Notes: generated from the sequence alone by a model not told the origin. A stretch of 64,000 nucleotides of DNA from Tenacibaculum sp. MAR_2009_124 (GCF_900105455.1 NZ_FNSF01000003.1:186001-250000), one strand, 5' to 3'. Numbered from the stretch's first letter, positions 9,788 to 19,918 are shown. Numbers and translations are program-made.

Positions 9788-12136
9788 ATGAAAAGATTCC
9801 TAATCCTATTAGCGTTCTTCATTCCTTTAACCATTGTTGCTCAAAATATTACCATTGCAGGAAATGTAAGCTCAGATATTGAGTCTTTACCTAGTGTTAA
9901 TATTATTGAGAAAGGCACCACCAACGGAGTTGTTTCCGATTTTAATGGAAATTATACCATTACAGTGAAACAAAATGCTACCTTGGTTTTTTCCTTTTTA
10001 GGATATGAAACGAAAGAAATTGCCATTCAAGGAAAGAAAAAAATTAATGTCATACTAAAAGAAGATACTTCCTTCTTAAACGAAATAGTCGTTGAAGGAT
10101 TTGCAGGCGTTGTTGGACAAGCTCGACGTAGAGCTGAATCCATTCAAAGCATTCCTGAATCTGTAGTTACCATGACTGCTACGGAAATTGAAAATGCGGG
10201 TATTACAAATCTACAATCATTCTCAGCTCAGGTTCCGAATGTTAATTTCAATACTTCTCAAAATGTAGGAGTCAACTTTGTTACTGTAAGGGGTATTCCA
10301 CAAATAAGAAATGGAGAAGCTCCTATTTCATTTGTCATTGACGGAGTAACTGTACCCGATTCAAACTTACTAAATCAAGAGTTATTCGACTTAGCCATGG
10401 TGGAAGTTGTAAAAGGACCTCAAGGAGCCTTATACGGAAAAAACGCCATTGCTGGAGCAATTAACATTGTAACAAAAAAGCCTACGAATTCTTTTAGAAA
10501 CAAAGTAAATATTGGATACGCTTCTGGAAACACCATTAAAGGTCAGGGTGCTTTTTCTGGTCCTATTGTAAAAGATAAAGTATACTATAGAGTATCCGGA
10601 AGCTATAAAAAATCTGACGGACTTTTCTACAACATTACCAACGAAACTGTTCCTGATTACTTTGATGATTACAGCGCCAGAGGACAACTGTATTTTAATG
10701 TAACCGACGATTTTAAAATTACACTAAGTGGACAATATAACAATATAAACGGAGGGGGATTATACTATCATATTCCAGCTAATGGAGCATCAACTGTCGA
10801 TCCTAACGAAATCGACGATGTAGTTGCCACATCTGATGTTTTAGGTAAGGCTTTCCTAAAGAATTTATTCGCCTTTGCCAAGCTGGAATATGATTTTGAA
10901 AATATGAAACTTCAGTCTGTAACTTCTTACAACAAAGCAGAAAGAAACGGATCTGGTGACTTAGATCATTCAGCTGCTCCAATCTTATTACAAGATCAAG
11001 ACAGCAATTCCGAAGTATTTAATCAAGAATTTAGATTAAGTTCAAAAGATACTAGTTCTAAAATCTCATGGGACTTAGGAGCATTTTATCAAAGAAATGA
11101 GCGTTATTTAAGAACTCTTGCTCAAGCAGATTTCGGGTTCTTTGCTCCACCATTTGCTCCAACAGGAACATTCAGTGATTTAGGAGTTTCCGATTTTACC
11201 AATACCTATAACACAATTGCATTATTTGGATTCTTAGACTACAAGCTTTCAGATAAAGTAACACTTTCATTCGGTCTTCGTTACGACAACGATCAAATAG
11301 AACAGGTAAATCCTGCTTTAGGTTCAGAAGATTCGAAAAACGATAGTGAAGTACAACCTAAATTCTCTATTTCATACGCTCCTTATAAAGATGTATTATT
11401 ATTTGCCAATTACGGAAGAGGATATCGTGTTGGAGGGTTCAATGCTCAAAAAACAACTATTTTCGACAGAGAATATCAAGCTGAAACAAGTGATAACTAT
11501 GAACTTGGTTTTAAAAGTAGCTGGTGGAATAATCGTTTTATCTTAAACATAGCAGCTTTCTATACTAGCTTGAACAATCAACAACAATACGGTTTACAGT
11601 TGGCTCCGCCAAACATTATACTAGGGAACTATAACTACAATCGTAGTAATATTAAAGGGTTTGAGGTTGACATGAAGTTAAGAGCGTCAAAATATTTAGA
11701 TATTATTGCAAGTTACGGAGCTGTAGACGCTAGTATTAAGGAAGCTGGTAGCGCAGGTGATACCGATAGAACTCCTTTCAATGGTGTTAGAACACCATTT
11801 GTTCCACAAGATAGTTTTAATATTTCATTACAATCAAATGTACCTGTTTCAGAATCAGTTAGCCTAAGAGGTATTCTTAATTTAAAGGGAACAGGAGAAA
11901 TTCTTTGGCACGAGGAATTACCAGATTTAAAGAGTCCTCGCTACAATTTATTAGACCTAAGATTTGGAGCTAGCTTCAATAAAAATTTAGACATTACTCT
12001 ATGGGGAGCTAATATCCTCGATGAAAAATATGCTCAAGAATTCTACTCTAGTCAATCTATTGGAGGGCCAGGACAAGATCTTATATGGTTGGGAAATCCA
12101 GCTACTTATGGGGTAGAACTATCCTATAAATTTTAG
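9788..12136 (+). CDS. TonB-dependent receptor with carboxypeptidase-like N-terminal domain
   Basis: The ATG at 9788 gives a clean signal peptide (MKRFLILLAFFIPLTIVAQ); the longer frame from 9674 would add 38 unlikely residues. The 782-residue product has a CarboxypepD_reg-like domain (about 20-105, ending SFLGYETKEI), a TonB plug (about 130-260, with VKGPQGALYGKNAIAGAINI) and a C-terminal beta barrel ending in aromatic KF. It imports a ligand across the outer membrane using TonB energy. It lies just ahead of the hydantoinase-type operon on the same strand, so that operon's substrate is a natural candidate ligand. It is not SusC-like and no SusD is present. Confidence 0.88.
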   Translation: MKRFLILLAFFIPLTIVAQNITIAGNVSSDIESLPSVNIIEKGTTNGVVSDFNGNYTITVKQNATLVFSFLGYETKEIAIQGKKKINVILKEDTSFLNEIVVEGFAGVVGQARRRAESIQSIPESVVTMTATEIENAGITNLQSFSAQVPNVNFNTSQNVGVNFVTVRGIPQIRNGEAPISFVIDGVTVPDSNLLNQELFDLAMVEVVKGPQGALYGKNAIAGAINIVTKKPTNSFRNKVNIGYASGNTIKGQGAFSGPIVKDKVYYRVSGSYKKSDGLFYNITNETVPDYFDDYSARGQLYFNVTDDFKITLSGQYNNINGGGLYYHIPANGASTVDPNEIDDVVATSDVLGKAFLKNLFAFAKLEYDFENMKLQSVTSYNKAERNGSGDLDHSAAPILLQDQDSNSEVFNQEFRLSSKDTSSKISWDLGAFYQRNERYLRTLAQADFGFFAPPFAPTGTFSDLGVSDFTNTYNTIALFGFLDYKLSDKVTLSFGLRYDNDQIEQVNPALGSEDSKNDSEVQPKFSISYAPYKDVLLFANYGRGYRVGGFNAQKTTIFDREYQAETSDNYELGFKSSWWNNRFILNIAAFYTSLNNQQQYGLQLAPPNIILGNYNYNRSNIKGFEVDMKLRASKYLDIIASYGAVDASIKEAGSAGDTDRTPFNGVRTPFVPQDSFNISLQSNVPVSESVSLRGILNLKGTGEILWHEELPDLKSPRYNLLDLRFGASFNKNLDITLWGANILDEKYAQEFYSSQSIGGPGQDLIWLGNPATYGVELSYKF

Positions 12137-12224
12137 ATTTCCATTCAAACAAATCAAGAGTATTTATAACATTAAAACCAGGTTGAACTATTATGTGCAC
12201 TACATTTTATTGAGACATGACACT

Positions 12225-12252
12225 GGGTTACAAAACCCCTCTACGAGGGTTT
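12225..12252 (+). promoter_or_regulatory. alternative hairpins in hyu-operon leader
   Basis: GGGTT (12225-12229) can pair with AACCC (12234-12238), while AAACCC (12233-12238) can instead pair with GGGTTT (12247-12252). The two stems exclude each other because they share the AACCC strand. They lie about 45 bases before a strong terminator and 100 bases before the first hyu gene, an arrangement seen in attenuators. It may also be chance. Confidence 0.3.
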
Positions 12253-12296
12253 CATTTCTAATCATTTGAATTAAACATTAGTTTAGTTAGAAGGCC

Positions 12297-12328
12297 AAGC
12301 CACTAAACATGCTTTAGTGGCTTTTTTA
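12297..12328 (+). terminator. intrinsic terminator or attenuator before the hyu operon
   Basis: AAGCCACTAAA pairs perfectly with TTTAGTGGCTT over the loop CATGC, followed by a T run. It is 160 bases after the TonB receptor stop and only 22 bases before the first hyu start, so it may end receptor transcripts or act as a leader attenuator. Confidence 0.7.
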
Positions 12329-12350
12329 TCAATCACATAAAAAAAACACA

Positions 12351-14417
12351 ATGAGAGTTGCAACAGATATTGGAGGGACTTTTACAGATCTTGTATGTCT
12401 TGAATTCGACGAAAAAACAGGAAAACCTAAGGGGGTAAAAGTGGCGAAATCAGACACTACACCATCAAATTTCGAACAAGGAATACTGGACACGATACGC
12501 AAAGGAAATATTAACCTTACCGCTGTAAATTTCTTTGCCCATGGAACGACTGTAGTTATTAACGCACTTACGGAAAAAAAAGGTGTAAAAACCGCGTTAA
12601 TAACTACAAAAGGATTTAGAGATGTATTAGAAATAGCTCGATGTAACCGTCCCGATTTATTCAATTTCAACTTCGTTAAACAACCTCCGTTCGTTCCTAG
12701 GTATTTGCGATTTGAAGTGGAGGAAAGAATGACTTATAAAGGAGAAGTTGACATAAAGTTAAACACTCAAAACCTAAAAGAAATTATTCGGTTTTGTGAA
12801 AAAGAAAATGTAAAAGCTATTGCAATATGCTTGCTTCATGCTTACAAAAATCCAGCTCATGAAATACAAATATTGCAAGAGCTTAAAACTCTCAATTCGT
12901 CTATTGAACTTATAAGCTCTCATCAGGTTACAAGAGAATGGAGAGAATATGAGAGAACTAGCACTACTGTTTTGTCGGGATATGTACTACCTATTGCAAA
13001 AAGATATTTAAATAATTTAGAAGAAAAACTACATGATAAAGGATTAAAAGATGCGCCATACATAATGCAATCTAATGGTGGAATTACAACCATTAACGAT
13101 GTAAAATCGAATCCTATTACAATGGTTGAATCTGGTCCTGCCAGCGGTATTTTTGGAGCTATTGCTTTAGGTAAAGTTATCAACAAAAAAGACCTCATCG
13201 TTTTAGATATTGGCGGAACAACAGCAAAATGCGCTTTAGTAGAAAATGGTCAAGTAAAAATTACCACTAACTATAAAATAGAGCATTCTCGAACGGAAGC
13301 AGGATATCCAATTCAAACTCCCGTTATTGATATTGTAGAAATTGGAAACGGAGGTGGAAGTATAGCTTGGGTTGATCAAGGTGGTAAAATGCATGTTGGT
13401 CCTAAAAGTGCTGGTGCAATGCCCGGCCCAGCTGCTTACGGAAGAGGTGGATCTAAATTAACAACTACCGATGCCAATATTATCACTGGAAGAATTCATC
13501 CAAACTACTTTCTTGGAGGAGACATGAATCCTGATTATGAAAGTATAGAAAAAGCGGCTGAAGAATTGTCACAATCATTGAACGCAACTACCTCTGAAAT
13601 AGCAAAAGGAATTCTTCGAATTGCCAATGCCAATATGGTCAATGCTTTAAAACTTATTTCAGTAAATAAAGGCTATGATCCAAGAGATTTTTCTTTAATG
13701 GTAATTGGTGGTGGTGGTGCTATGCACGGTGCTGATTTGGCTAGAGAACTTCAAATTTCAGAAGTCATCGTTCCAAATAATGCTGGGGTTTTCTCTGCCT
13801 TCGGAATGTTAATGTCTGATATTAGAAGAGATTATATTCGAACCAATGTATTGACCATATCTGAAATGCAAAAGCCTCTTATTATGAACATTTTTTCGGA
13901 AATGAAAAATGAGGCTATTGAGAATTTTAAGAACGACAATTACAAATCTGAAGAAACAAAATTTACATACTATGTAGATTTAAGATATGCTGGTCAAGAA
14001 CACTATGTAAAAGTATTATTAAATAACTTTAATAATGAAACTCCTTTAGAGTCCATCATTAATAATTTTCATAAAGAACATAAAAAACATTACTCATTTG
14101 AGTTAGATACCACGGTAGAATTGGTAAACTTTCATTTGGTAGCAGAAGTTGAAGTTGAAAAACCAGATTTCCCAAAGAAACAGATTTTAGGAAAAAGTAT
14201 TGAAGAGGCCATATTTGATACTCGTGAGGTAGATTTTGATGATCTTGGTAAACATCAAACTTCTTTTTACCATAGAGATTCACTGGAACCCGAAATGTTA
14301 ATAGAAGGTCCTGCTATCATCGCTGAAAAAGCAACTACCACCGTAGTATCTCCTTTATACAATGTATCAATTGATATTTATGGAAACATCCTATTAACCT
14401 TAAAAACAAAAATCTAA
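12351..14417 (+). CDS. hydantoinase/oxoprolinase family protein, subunit A
   Basis: This 688-residue protein belongs to the HyuA family (hydantoinase/oxoprolinase A, actin-like ATPase fold). The first phosphate-binding motif is VATDIGGTFTDLV (residues 3-15), and a second ASKHA motif LIVLDIGGTTAKCALV lies near residue 283. Family members use ATP to open cyclic amides such as hydantoins or 5-oxoproline, together with a B subunit. The stop codon overlaps the next ATG by one base (TAATG), so A and B are made together. Substrate specificity cannot be read from the sequence. Confidence 0.9.
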   Translation: MRVATDIGGTFTDLVCLEFDEKTGKPKGVKVAKSDTTPSNFEQGILDTIRKGNINLTAVNFFAHGTTVVINALTEKKGVKTALITTKGFRDVLEIARCNRPDLFNFNFVKQPPFVPRYLRFEVEERMTYKGEVDIKLNTQNLKEIIRFCEKENVKAIAICLLHAYKNPAHEIQILQELKTLNSSIELISSHQVTREWREYERTSTTVLSGYVLPIAKRYLNNLEEKLHDKGLKDAPYIMQSNGGITTINDVKSNPITMVESGPASGIFGAIALGKVINKKDLIVLDIGGTTAKCALVENGQVKITTNYKIEHSRTEAGYPIQTPVIDIVEIGNGGGSIAWVDQGGKMHVGPKSAGAMPGPAAYGRGGSKLTTTDANIITGRIHPNYFLGGDMNPDYESIEKAAEELSQSLNATTSEIAKGILRIANANMVNALKLISVNKGYDPRDFSLMVIGGGGAMHGADLARELQISEVIVPNNAGVFSAFGMLMSDIRRDYIRTNVLTISEMQKPLIMNIFSEMKNEAIENFKNDNYKSEETKFTYYVDLRYAGQEHYVKVLLNNFNNETPLESIINNFHKEHKKHYSFELDTTVELVNFHLVAEVEVEKPDFPKKQILGKSIEEAIFDTREVDFDDLGKHQTSFYHRDSLEPEMLIEGPAIIAEKATTTVVSPLYNVSIDIYGNILLTLKTKI

Positions 14418-16087
14418 TGGAAAAATTCACGTTAGAGATTATACAAGACACACTGGTTGCAGCTGGAGATGAAATGTTTCAAACATTGCAAAGAACCAGT
14501 ATGAGTCCCATAATTTATGAATCTTTAGATTATGCAGTTGGAATTACTGATGCTAAAGGAGAGCTTTTAGCCCAAGGAAATGGAGTCACTGCATTTTTAG
14601 CAGCACTTGATTCTGTAGTAAAAGCAACCCTAGAAAAATTCAAGGATTCTAATAGTTTGGAAGAAGGAGATGTTATTATTGCCAATACTCCTTACGCTGG
14701 TGGAGGAACGCATTTATCAGATGTATCTGTAGTATACCCTGTTTTTTATAATAACGAGCTCGTAGCATTTACTGTAAATAAAGCGCATTGGACCGAGTTA
14801 GGAGGAACTTTCCCTGGCTCCGTATCAACGGTAGCAACAGAAATTTATCAGGAAGGATTGCATTTTCCTTTTATAAAAATAAAATCGAAAGGAATTCTTA
14901 ATAAAGCAATTCTCGACGTAATCAGAGCAAACGTTCGACTTCCAGATAGCACTTTAGGTGACTTATTTGCTGGTATTGCTGCTGCCGAGGTAGGAGCTAA
15001 AAGAGTTCTTTCAATTATTGAAAAATATGGTTTTGGAACTTTCATAAAAGCCAAAGAAGACTTTTTAGATTATGGTGAACGTATGTGCATTGAAGCACTG
15101 AAAGAAATTCCAAATGGAGTTTATGAAGGTATCACAGAAATTGAAGACAATGGTTTTGGAGAGGGACCTTTTCCTATAAAAGCAAAAATAACCGTAACCG
15201 ACACCGAGTTTATAGCTGATTTTAATGGTTCACACCCTCAAGTTAAGGGAGCTACAAATTTAGCGTATAGCGGTTTAGTTACGGGGTGTCGAAGCCTATT
15301 TAAAGCCATTACCACTCCAAGAATGGATGCTAATGGTGGTGCGTTTCGACCAATGAAAGTTCTATGTGATTCTGGCACCATAGTTAGTGCCGAAGCACCA
15401 TCTGCCGTTTCTGTTTATTATGAAGTTTTAATTACGGCCATTGATTTGGTATGGAAAATACTAGCTCCTTTAATTCCTAACAAATTACCTGCGGGCCATT
15501 TACGATCGGTATGCGCAACGTTTATTTCAGGAATTCACCCCGACACCAATGAATTTTTCATACAAGCGGAGCCACTTGCTGGGGGTTGGGGAGCTTCTGC
15601 TACTCATGACGGTAATCGTGGTCAATTATCCTGCGGAAGCGGTGAATCGTACAACATTCCTATTGAAATCAGAGAAATGCGTTACGGTATTCAAGTAGAA
15701 CAATATGCTTTTCATAACGAAGGTGGCGGGTATGGAGAATTTCAGGGAGGTAATGGTCAATACATCGATTATAAAATTACTGCTGAAGAAGCTCATGTTA
15801 CTGGGGCTTTCCATGGAGAAAAAACCAAAACATGGGGAATGAATTCAGGTGAAGATGGCTCTTATAATTATTTCATGATTATTCGTAAAGATGGCACTAA
15901 AGAACGTTATAGCCTTGGAACAAACATAAAACTAGAAAAGGGTGATATTGTTAGATGCGCCACCGCAACTGGCGGAGGATATGGAGATCCGAAAAAACGA
16001 TCTGTTGATCAGGTTTTATTAGACATCAAAAACGGATATATCAAAGAGGAGCAAGCTAACGAGTACTACAATATCGGTCTCGTTTAA
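14417..16087 (+). CDS. hydantoinase B family protein
   Basis: The 556-residue product is the HyuB-type partner of the preceding A subunit. It has the usual N-terminal segment (AAGDEMFQTLQRTSMSP, then DYAVGITDAKGELLAQG), the glycine-rich NTPYAGGGTHLSDVSVV region, and a glycine-rich end with RCATATGGGYGDP. Length is normal for the family. With HyuA it should form the ATP-dependent cyclic-amide hydrolase or a related carboxylase-like enzyme. The next gene follows after 25 bases in the same operon. Confidence 0.9.
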   Translation: MEKFTLEIIQDTLVAAGDEMFQTLQRTSMSPIIYESLDYAVGITDAKGELLAQGNGVTAFLAALDSVVKATLEKFKDSNSLEEGDVIIANTPYAGGGTHLSDVSVVYPVFYNNELVAFTVNKAHWTELGGTFPGSVSTVATEIYQEGLHFPFIKIKSKGILNKAILDVIRANVRLPDSTLGDLFAGIAAAEVGAKRVLSIIEKYGFGTFIKAKEDFLDYGERMCIEALKEIPNGVYEGITEIEDNGFGEGPFPIKAKITVTDTEFIADFNGSHPQVKGATNLAYSGLVTGCRSLFKAITTPRMDANGGAFRPMKVLCDSGTIVSAEAPSAVSVYYEVLITAIDLVWKILAPLIPNKLPAGHLRSVCATFISGIHPDTNEFFIQAEPLAGGWGASATHDGNRGQLSCGSGESYNIPIEIREMRYGIQVEQYAFHNEGGGYGEFQGGNGQYIDYKITAEEAHVTGAFHGEKTKTWGMNSGEDGSYNYFMIIRKDGTKERYSLGTNIKLEKGDIVRCATATGGGYGDPKKRSVDQVLLDIKNGYIKEEQANEYYNIGLV

Positions 16088-16112
16088 ATAAAACACTCTT
16101 ACTAACAAAATC

Positions 16113-16913
16113 ATGAATAAAATCACTCAAAAAATCATGTATTTAAATCCTATTGGATTTGATGCCTATGATTCTTTTTTCGCCAGCATGGTAAAAGAAA
16201 ACAAAAATGAAAATACGGAAGTTCATATTTGCTCTTTGCCTTCCTCTGCAGGAAAAATGGATAACCTTGAATACAGAACTTATAATGCGCTTATAGCTCC
16301 TGATATTATTAGAGCGACACGAAAAGCATCACAAGAAGGATTTGACGCTTTGATTATTGGGTGCTTTTATGACACATTTCTTTTAGAAGCAAGAGAAATT
16401 TCAGGTGATATGATTGTTATAGGCCCTTGTCATTCTTCTATTGAAATAGCTTTAAAAGTTGCCAATAAATTCTCTGTGATTATTGGGCAAAAAAAATGGG
16501 AACATGAAATGCATCATACTGTGAAATCATATGGTTATGAAAATCAATTAGCTTCTTTTAGAGATGTTGATATGAATGTTAGAGAGTTTCAACAAGACCA
16601 TAACATTACCGCTTCTAAATTAATGGAAGCTTCGGAAAAAGCAGTTTATGAAGATTATGCTGAATCTATAATTCTAGGATGTACACTTGAGTTTGGTTTC
16701 TATAAAAAAATTCAATCAAAACTAAATGTTCCTGTGATTGATCCATCCATTGCTGCTTTAAAACAAGCTGAGCAAATGGCTTATTTAAAAAATACTTATC
16801 AATGGAAACCGTCAAGAAAGTGGAGTTCTCAAGCTCCTCCAGAAGATGATATACTTCGATTCGAGCTATTTGATAATAAATATGAGTTTGGTAATAGAAT
16901 TATAGTAAACTAA
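16113..16913 (+). CDS. Asp/Glu/hydantoin racemase family protein
   Basis: This 266-residue protein matches the Asp/Glu racemase superfamily that includes hydantoin and allantoin racemases. Two cysteines in the expected environments, IIGCFYDTF and IILGCTLEFG, are the likely acid/base pair acting on either face of the alpha carbon. Its presence implies that the pathway substrate has a chiral centre needing inversion, which fits a 5-substituted hydantoin. It overlaps the cupin-like start by one base. Confidence 0.82.
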   Translation: MNKITQKIMYLNPIGFDAYDSFFASMVKENKNENTEVHICSLPSSAGKMDNLEYRTYNALIAPDIIRATRKASQEGFDALIIGCFYDTFLLEAREISGDMIVIGPCHSSIEIALKVANKFSVIIGQKKWEHEMHHTVKSYGYENQLASFRDVDMNVREFQQDHNITASKLMEASEKAVYEDYAESIILGCTLEFGFYKKIQSKLNVPVIDPSIAALKQAEQMAYLKNTYQWKPSRKWSSQAPPEDDILRFELFDNKYEFGNRIIVN

Positions 16914-17251
16914 TGCAGATAAAGAAAATAACATACCCTAGTCCAAGTGAACCGTATAGTAAAGAATTACTATCTGAAATAAGTAAAGGGGTTAAAACTA
17001 CTTTAGGGACTGTTTTTTTAAAAAAAGGGACACGAATTCCTGATAAGGGTTTTTCAAAGCACCCTTTTAATGAAGTTTCAATAATTACTAAAGGTTGTAT
17101 TGAAATGCTAAATGAAGATGAAAGTATAAAAGGTTGTTTAAGAACGGGAAGTGCTGTGTATATCAATGCACTTGAAGCACAAGCCGGGAATGTATTGGAA
17201 GACACTACATTGATATATATACTTAACGAAAACACGAATCATAAAATATGA
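16913..17251 (+). CDS. small cupin-like protein
   Basis: The 112-residue product looks like a single cupin barrel. A first strand pair carries KKGTRIPDKGFSKHPFNEVSIITKG, read in pieces, with a His and Glu in cupin motif 1 position (KHPFNEVSII). A second motif contains LRTGSAVYINALEAQAGNV, without clear metal-binding His. It may bind or isomerise a pathway intermediate or act as a metal-poor cupin. It overlaps the neighbour upstream by one base and the DUF917 gene downstream by four (ATGA), so it is an integral part of the operon. Confidence 0.6.
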   Translation: MQIKKITYPSPSEPYSKELLSEISKGVKTTLGTVFLKKGTRIPDKGFSKHPFNEVSIITKGCIEMLNEDESIKGCLRTGSAVYINALEAQAGNVLEDTTLIYILNENTNHKI

Positions 17252-18333
17252 GACATATAAATGAAAATGATATTGATGCCATTGCTTTAGGGTCTACTGT
17301 TCTAGGAACTGGCGGCGGAGGCGATCCTTACATAGGGAAATTACTGGCAAAAGAGGCGATTAAGAAAAATGGAAATGTTACTCTTATTGCTCCAAACGAA
17401 TTGGCCGATGATGCTCTCGTACTTCCTATTGCTGCTTTTGGTGCTCCTATGATTTTAGTTGAAAAACTATTCTCTGGAAAAGAATTCTTAGAAGCTTTTA
17501 AAATGATGGAAAGTTACTTAGGCAAAAAAATTGATGCAGTAATGCCTGCGGAAGCAGGTGGGTTAAATGGAGTTATCCCTTTCTCTATTGCTGCTGAACA
17601 CCAAATACCTTTAGTAGATGCTGATGGAATGGGACGCGCTTTTCCTAGATTGGAAATGACCACTTTTACTTTACACAATATCCCTGTGTCTCCAATTACA
17701 CAAGCCGATGAAAAAGGTAACAAAAATGTATACCATACCATCAACAATACTTGGGGAGAAACTCTGGTTGGTGCAACAACTATTCAAATGGGAGGAAGCT
17801 GTGCTATTGGCTGCTATCCAATGACGGGAAAGCAAGTAAAACAAGCATCGGTACATGGTATTGTTTCTTATGCTCAAAAACTTGGAAGTACCATTATCAA
17901 TGCTAAAAATGAAAGAAAAAATCCTTTAGAAGCTCTGATAAAAGAAGCGGATGCCATTCAACTTTTTTCAGGAAAAATCAGCAATGTTTCTATTAAAACA
18001 GAAGGTCGATGGAATAAAGGTATTTGCGAAATTACGGGAATAGAGAAAGACCATGGCTCTATGATGTCTTTAGAGTTTCAAAACGAGTTTTTGATCGCAA
18101 AAAAAGACAACAAACCTGTGGCTATTACCCCCGATCTTATTGTTCTTATTGATGCCGAAAATGCTCATCCAATTACGGCAGAAACCATTCAATATGGAAC
18201 CAGAGTTATTGTTATTGGAATGAAAGCAGATGCTCAATGGAGAACGCCTGAAGGAATTGTTTTAGGAGGACCCCAGAAATTCGGATATGAAGAAAAGTTC
18301 GTTCCTATTGAAATTTTAAATAAAATAGATTAA
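17248..18333 (+). CDS. DUF917 family protein (S-methyl thiohydantoin desulfurase-like)
   Basis: This 361-residue protein is of the DUF917 type. It starts with the family hallmark DAIALGSTVLGTGGGGDPYIG (residues 9-29, read in pieces) and contains MPAEAGGLNGVIPF and LVDADGMGRAFPRLEM. The family has been connected to S-methyl thiohydantoin desulfurase and usually travels with HyuA-like genes. Here it lies between the cupin-like gene and a second HyuA-like gene, with coupling on both sides. It is probably a hydrolase or desulfurase acting before or after ring opening; that role is inferred. Confidence 0.82.
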   Translation: MRHINENDIDAIALGSTVLGTGGGGDPYIGKLLAKEAIKKNGNVTLIAPNELADDALVLPIAAFGAPMILVEKLFSGKEFLEAFKMMESYLGKKIDAVMPAEAGGLNGVIPFSIAAEHQIPLVDADGMGRAFPRLEMTTFTLHNIPVSPITQADEKGNKNVYHTINNTWGETLVGATTIQMGGSCAIGCYPMTGKQVKQASVHGIVSYAQKLGSTIINAKNERKNPLEALIKEADAIQLFSGKISNVSIKTEGRWNKGICEITGIEKDHGSMMSLEFQNEFLIAKKDNKPVAITPDLIVLIDAENAHPITAETIQYGTRVIVIGMKADAQWRTPEGIVLGGPQKFGYEEKFVPIEILNKID

Positions 18334-18334
18334 G

Positions 18335-19918
18335 ATGTATTATAAAATAGGTGTAGATGTAGGTGGAACAAATACCGATGCTGTTTTAGTTTCACATGAA
18401 AATGAAATTATCGCGAAAACGAAACAAACGACCTCGTTAGATATAAGTTCGGGAATTGAAAATGCAATTAAAAAGGTACTTTCTGAAGTAACTATTTCTA
18501 AAAAAGACATTAAATACATAATGCTTGGTACTACTCACTGCACCAATGCTTTAGTAGAAAGGAAAGAATTGAATAATATTGGAGTTATTCGACTGGCTTT
18601 GCCTGCAAGTGGTGCCATACCAACTATGGCAGATTTTCCTAATGATTTAAAGATCTTGCTGGATAAACATGTATATATGGTTCACGGAGGGTATGAATTT
18701 GATGGCCATTTAATTAGCCCATTAATTGAAAATGAAGTAAAATCATGTCTTGAAAAAATGAAAGGTGAGGTAGATTCCGTTGCTATTACCGGTATTTTCT
18801 CGAAAACAATTCCTGATCAAGAACTTCAGGTTGCGCAGTGGTCAAAAGAAATTCTTGGGAATCATGTAAAAGTTACCTGCTCTCATGAAATTGGAGGGTT
18901 AGGTTTATTAGAACGTGAAAATGCAGCCATTTTAAATGCTTCTTTACAAGGGGTTGCTTTAAAAATGGTAAATGCTTTTAAGGAAACAGTGTCAAGTTTA
19001 GGTTTAATCTCTCAATTATTCATTGGTCAAAATGATGGAACGTTATTGTCTTTAGAAGAAGTTCAAGATTATCCAGTTCTTACTATTTCTTCTGGCCCTA
19101 CCAATAGTATTAGAGGAGCTGGAGCCTTATCAAAAGTAGAAAACGGAATTGTTATTGATGTTGGTGGAACAACTTCTGATGGAGGTGTATTAATTAATCA
19201 TTTTCCAAGAGAAAGTACACAAGCCGCACAAATTGGAGGTGTATTGACTAATTTCCGTATGCCCGATGTTGTCGCGGTTGGTGTTGGGGGTGGAACAATA
19301 GTAAGGTTTATAAAAGACAAATGCGTTTTAGGACCTGATTCTGTTGGCTACAGGTTAAAAGAAAAAGCCATTGCCTTTAAAGGGGATACCTTAACATTAT
19401 CTGATTTTTTCATTGCGCAGGAAAGATTAGCCATTGAAGGTTCGATAAGAGTCGGTGAGTTAAAGAATAAAATGGAAGAACTAACAAAGTACTCCTATCC
19501 TATTTTACTTAATAAAGTAATTGAAGCAATTCAGAATCAAATAGAAAACTTGGTAGATAAATTAAAAACGGATTCAAAAGATATTCCAGTTATAGCATGC
19601 GGGGGTGGAGCCTTTTTACTACCAAATAATATTAAAGGAGCGTCAGAAGTTATATTCCCAAAACATATGGAAGTCGCTAATGCTTTCGGAGCTTGTATTT
19701 CACAAATTAGTAGTGAGAAAGAAATTGTAATAAACAGTATCCAGAAAAACGAAAAGGAAGAGCTAGCATCTCTATTATTAGAAAGTAAAAATGACTTGAT
19801 CCATAAAGGCGCTTCTAAAAACAGTATTCATATTATTGCTAAAGAATCTACTCCTTTGGCATATTTGCCAGGAGCTACTAAATTAAAGGTAAAATTATGT
19901 GGTGATTTAATTCAGTAA
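18335..19918 (+). CDS. second hydantoinase/oxoprolinase family A-type protein (short form)
   Basis: At 527 residues this is shorter than the 688-residue HyuA at the operon start and lacks its C-terminal region. It has the same actin-like motifs: KIGVDVGGTNTDAVLVS at residues 4-20 and GIVIDVGGTTSDGGVL near residue 269. Short HyuA forms commonly pair with DUF917 proteins. It follows the DUF917 gene after one base and is the last gene of the operon, ahead of a strong bidirectional terminator. Confidence 0.85.
   Translation: MYYKIGVDVGGTNTDAVLVSHENEIIAKTKQTTSLDISSGIENAIKKVLSEVTISKKDIKYIMLGTTHCTNALVERKELNNIGVIRLALPASGAIPTMADFPNDLKILLDKHVYMVHGGYEFDGHLISPLIENEVKSCLEKMKGEVDSVAITGIFSKTIPDQELQVAQWSKEILGNHVKVTCSHEIGGLGLLERENAAILNASLQGVALKMVNAFKETVSSLGLISQLFIGQNDGTLLSLEEVQDYPVLTISSGPTNSIRGAGALSKVENGIVIDVGGTTSDGGVLINHFPRESTQAAQIGGVLTNFRMPDVVAVGVGGGTIVRFIKDKCVLGPDSVGYRLKEKAIAFKGDTLTLSDFFIAQERLAIEGSIRVGELKNKMEELTKYSYPILLNKVIEAIQNQIENLVDKLKTDSKDIPVIACGGGAFLLPNNIKGASEVIFPKHMEVANAFGACISQISSEKEIVINSIQKNEKEELASLLLESKNDLIHKGASKNSIHIIAKESTPLAYLPGATKLKVKLCGDLIQ

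Noticed and set aside
12137..12350. A known riboswitch class before hyuA
   Set aside because: I could not match the conserved core of any riboswitch class I know; only the alternative hairpins and terminator are supported.
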